A program made the position numbers and the translations under genes. This document shows, one piece after another, positions 13,966 through 14,005 of a DNA stretch of 14,005 bases. The DNA is from Marinilabiliaceae bacterium. GTDB lineage: Bacteria; Bacteroidota; Bacteroidia; Bacteroidales; Marinilabiliaceae. The stretch's first letter is position 1, and the number at the start of each line of letters is the position of its first letter. The stretch lies in NCBI GenBank assembly GCA_027010905.1, contig JALVBA010000030.1:1-14005 (forward strand). Direction: 5' to 3'. The notes below the pieces were generated by a model. The model saw nothing but the letters and a program-made list of their open reading frames with translations, did not search any database and was not told where the DNA came from.

Positions 13966-14005
13966 TAAAAAAAAACTAATTGTATATTTTTTTCTGAACT
14001 AGCAC

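Noticed and set aside
1..14005. tRNA, rRNA, CRISPR array, insertion sequence or prophage genes
   Set aside because: No cloverleaf-like sequence, spaced direct repeats, transposase or phage motifs were found; the genes are mostly chromosomal housekeeping genes.

Overview
The window reads as chromosome from a member of the Bacteroidota, most likely Bacteroidales. It is AT-rich, gene-dense, and lacks strong Shine-Dalgarno sequences. It has several promoter boxes of the Bacteroidota type (TAnnTTTG), a 52-residue L34 protein starting MKRTFQPSNRKRKNKHGF, and gene pairings typical of that phylum: PASTA protein with rluD, a SusA-type GH13 protein, and a single-chain glycine decarboxylase. The species cannot be named from this sequence alone.

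Layout, left to right. (1) 57-2459, plus strand: a membrane family-2 glycosyltransferase, an ECF-type sigma factor overlapping it by 10 nt, and rsmG. (2) 2500-2794: rpmH, encoding ribosomal protein L34, as a self-contained unit with its own promoter and hairpin terminator. (3) 2839-4767: a membrane-anchored three-repeat PASTA protein overlapping rluD by 8 nt, behind an exact TAnnTTTG box. (4) 4768-5001: a spacer with another exact promoter box, a possible 33-codon ORF, and a 15-bp palindrome matching the core of the classical Fur box just before ddl. (5) 5002-7419: ddl (plus) and a polyprenyl-phosphate sugar phosphotransferase (minus) converge. They overlap by 21 nt inside an inverted repeat that contains both stop codons. 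(6) 7566-11916, plus strand: pcm, a glyoxalase-II-like metallo-hydrolase, and gcvP. (7) 11917-12050: a bulged hairpin and a run of 11 G. (8) 12051-13931, minus strand: a secreted GH13 protein of the SusA/neopullulanase architecture.

Most genes are housekeeping: ribosome parts and maturation (rpmH, rsmG, rluD), cell wall and envelope polysaccharide (ddl, PASTA protein, glycosyltransferase, sugar phosphotransferase), protein repair (pcm) and one-carbon metabolism (gcvP).

The most unusual item is the GH13 protein. Its reading frame is intact and its scaffold is well conserved, but every catalytic carboxylate appears substituted: nucleophile Asp to Glu335, acid/base Glu to Asp364, third Asp to His443. 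Conserved region I (D-x-x-x-N-H) is also lost, as is the Asp of the MPDLN motif. This points to a secreted pseudo-amylase that may bind or sense glucans rather than cleave them.
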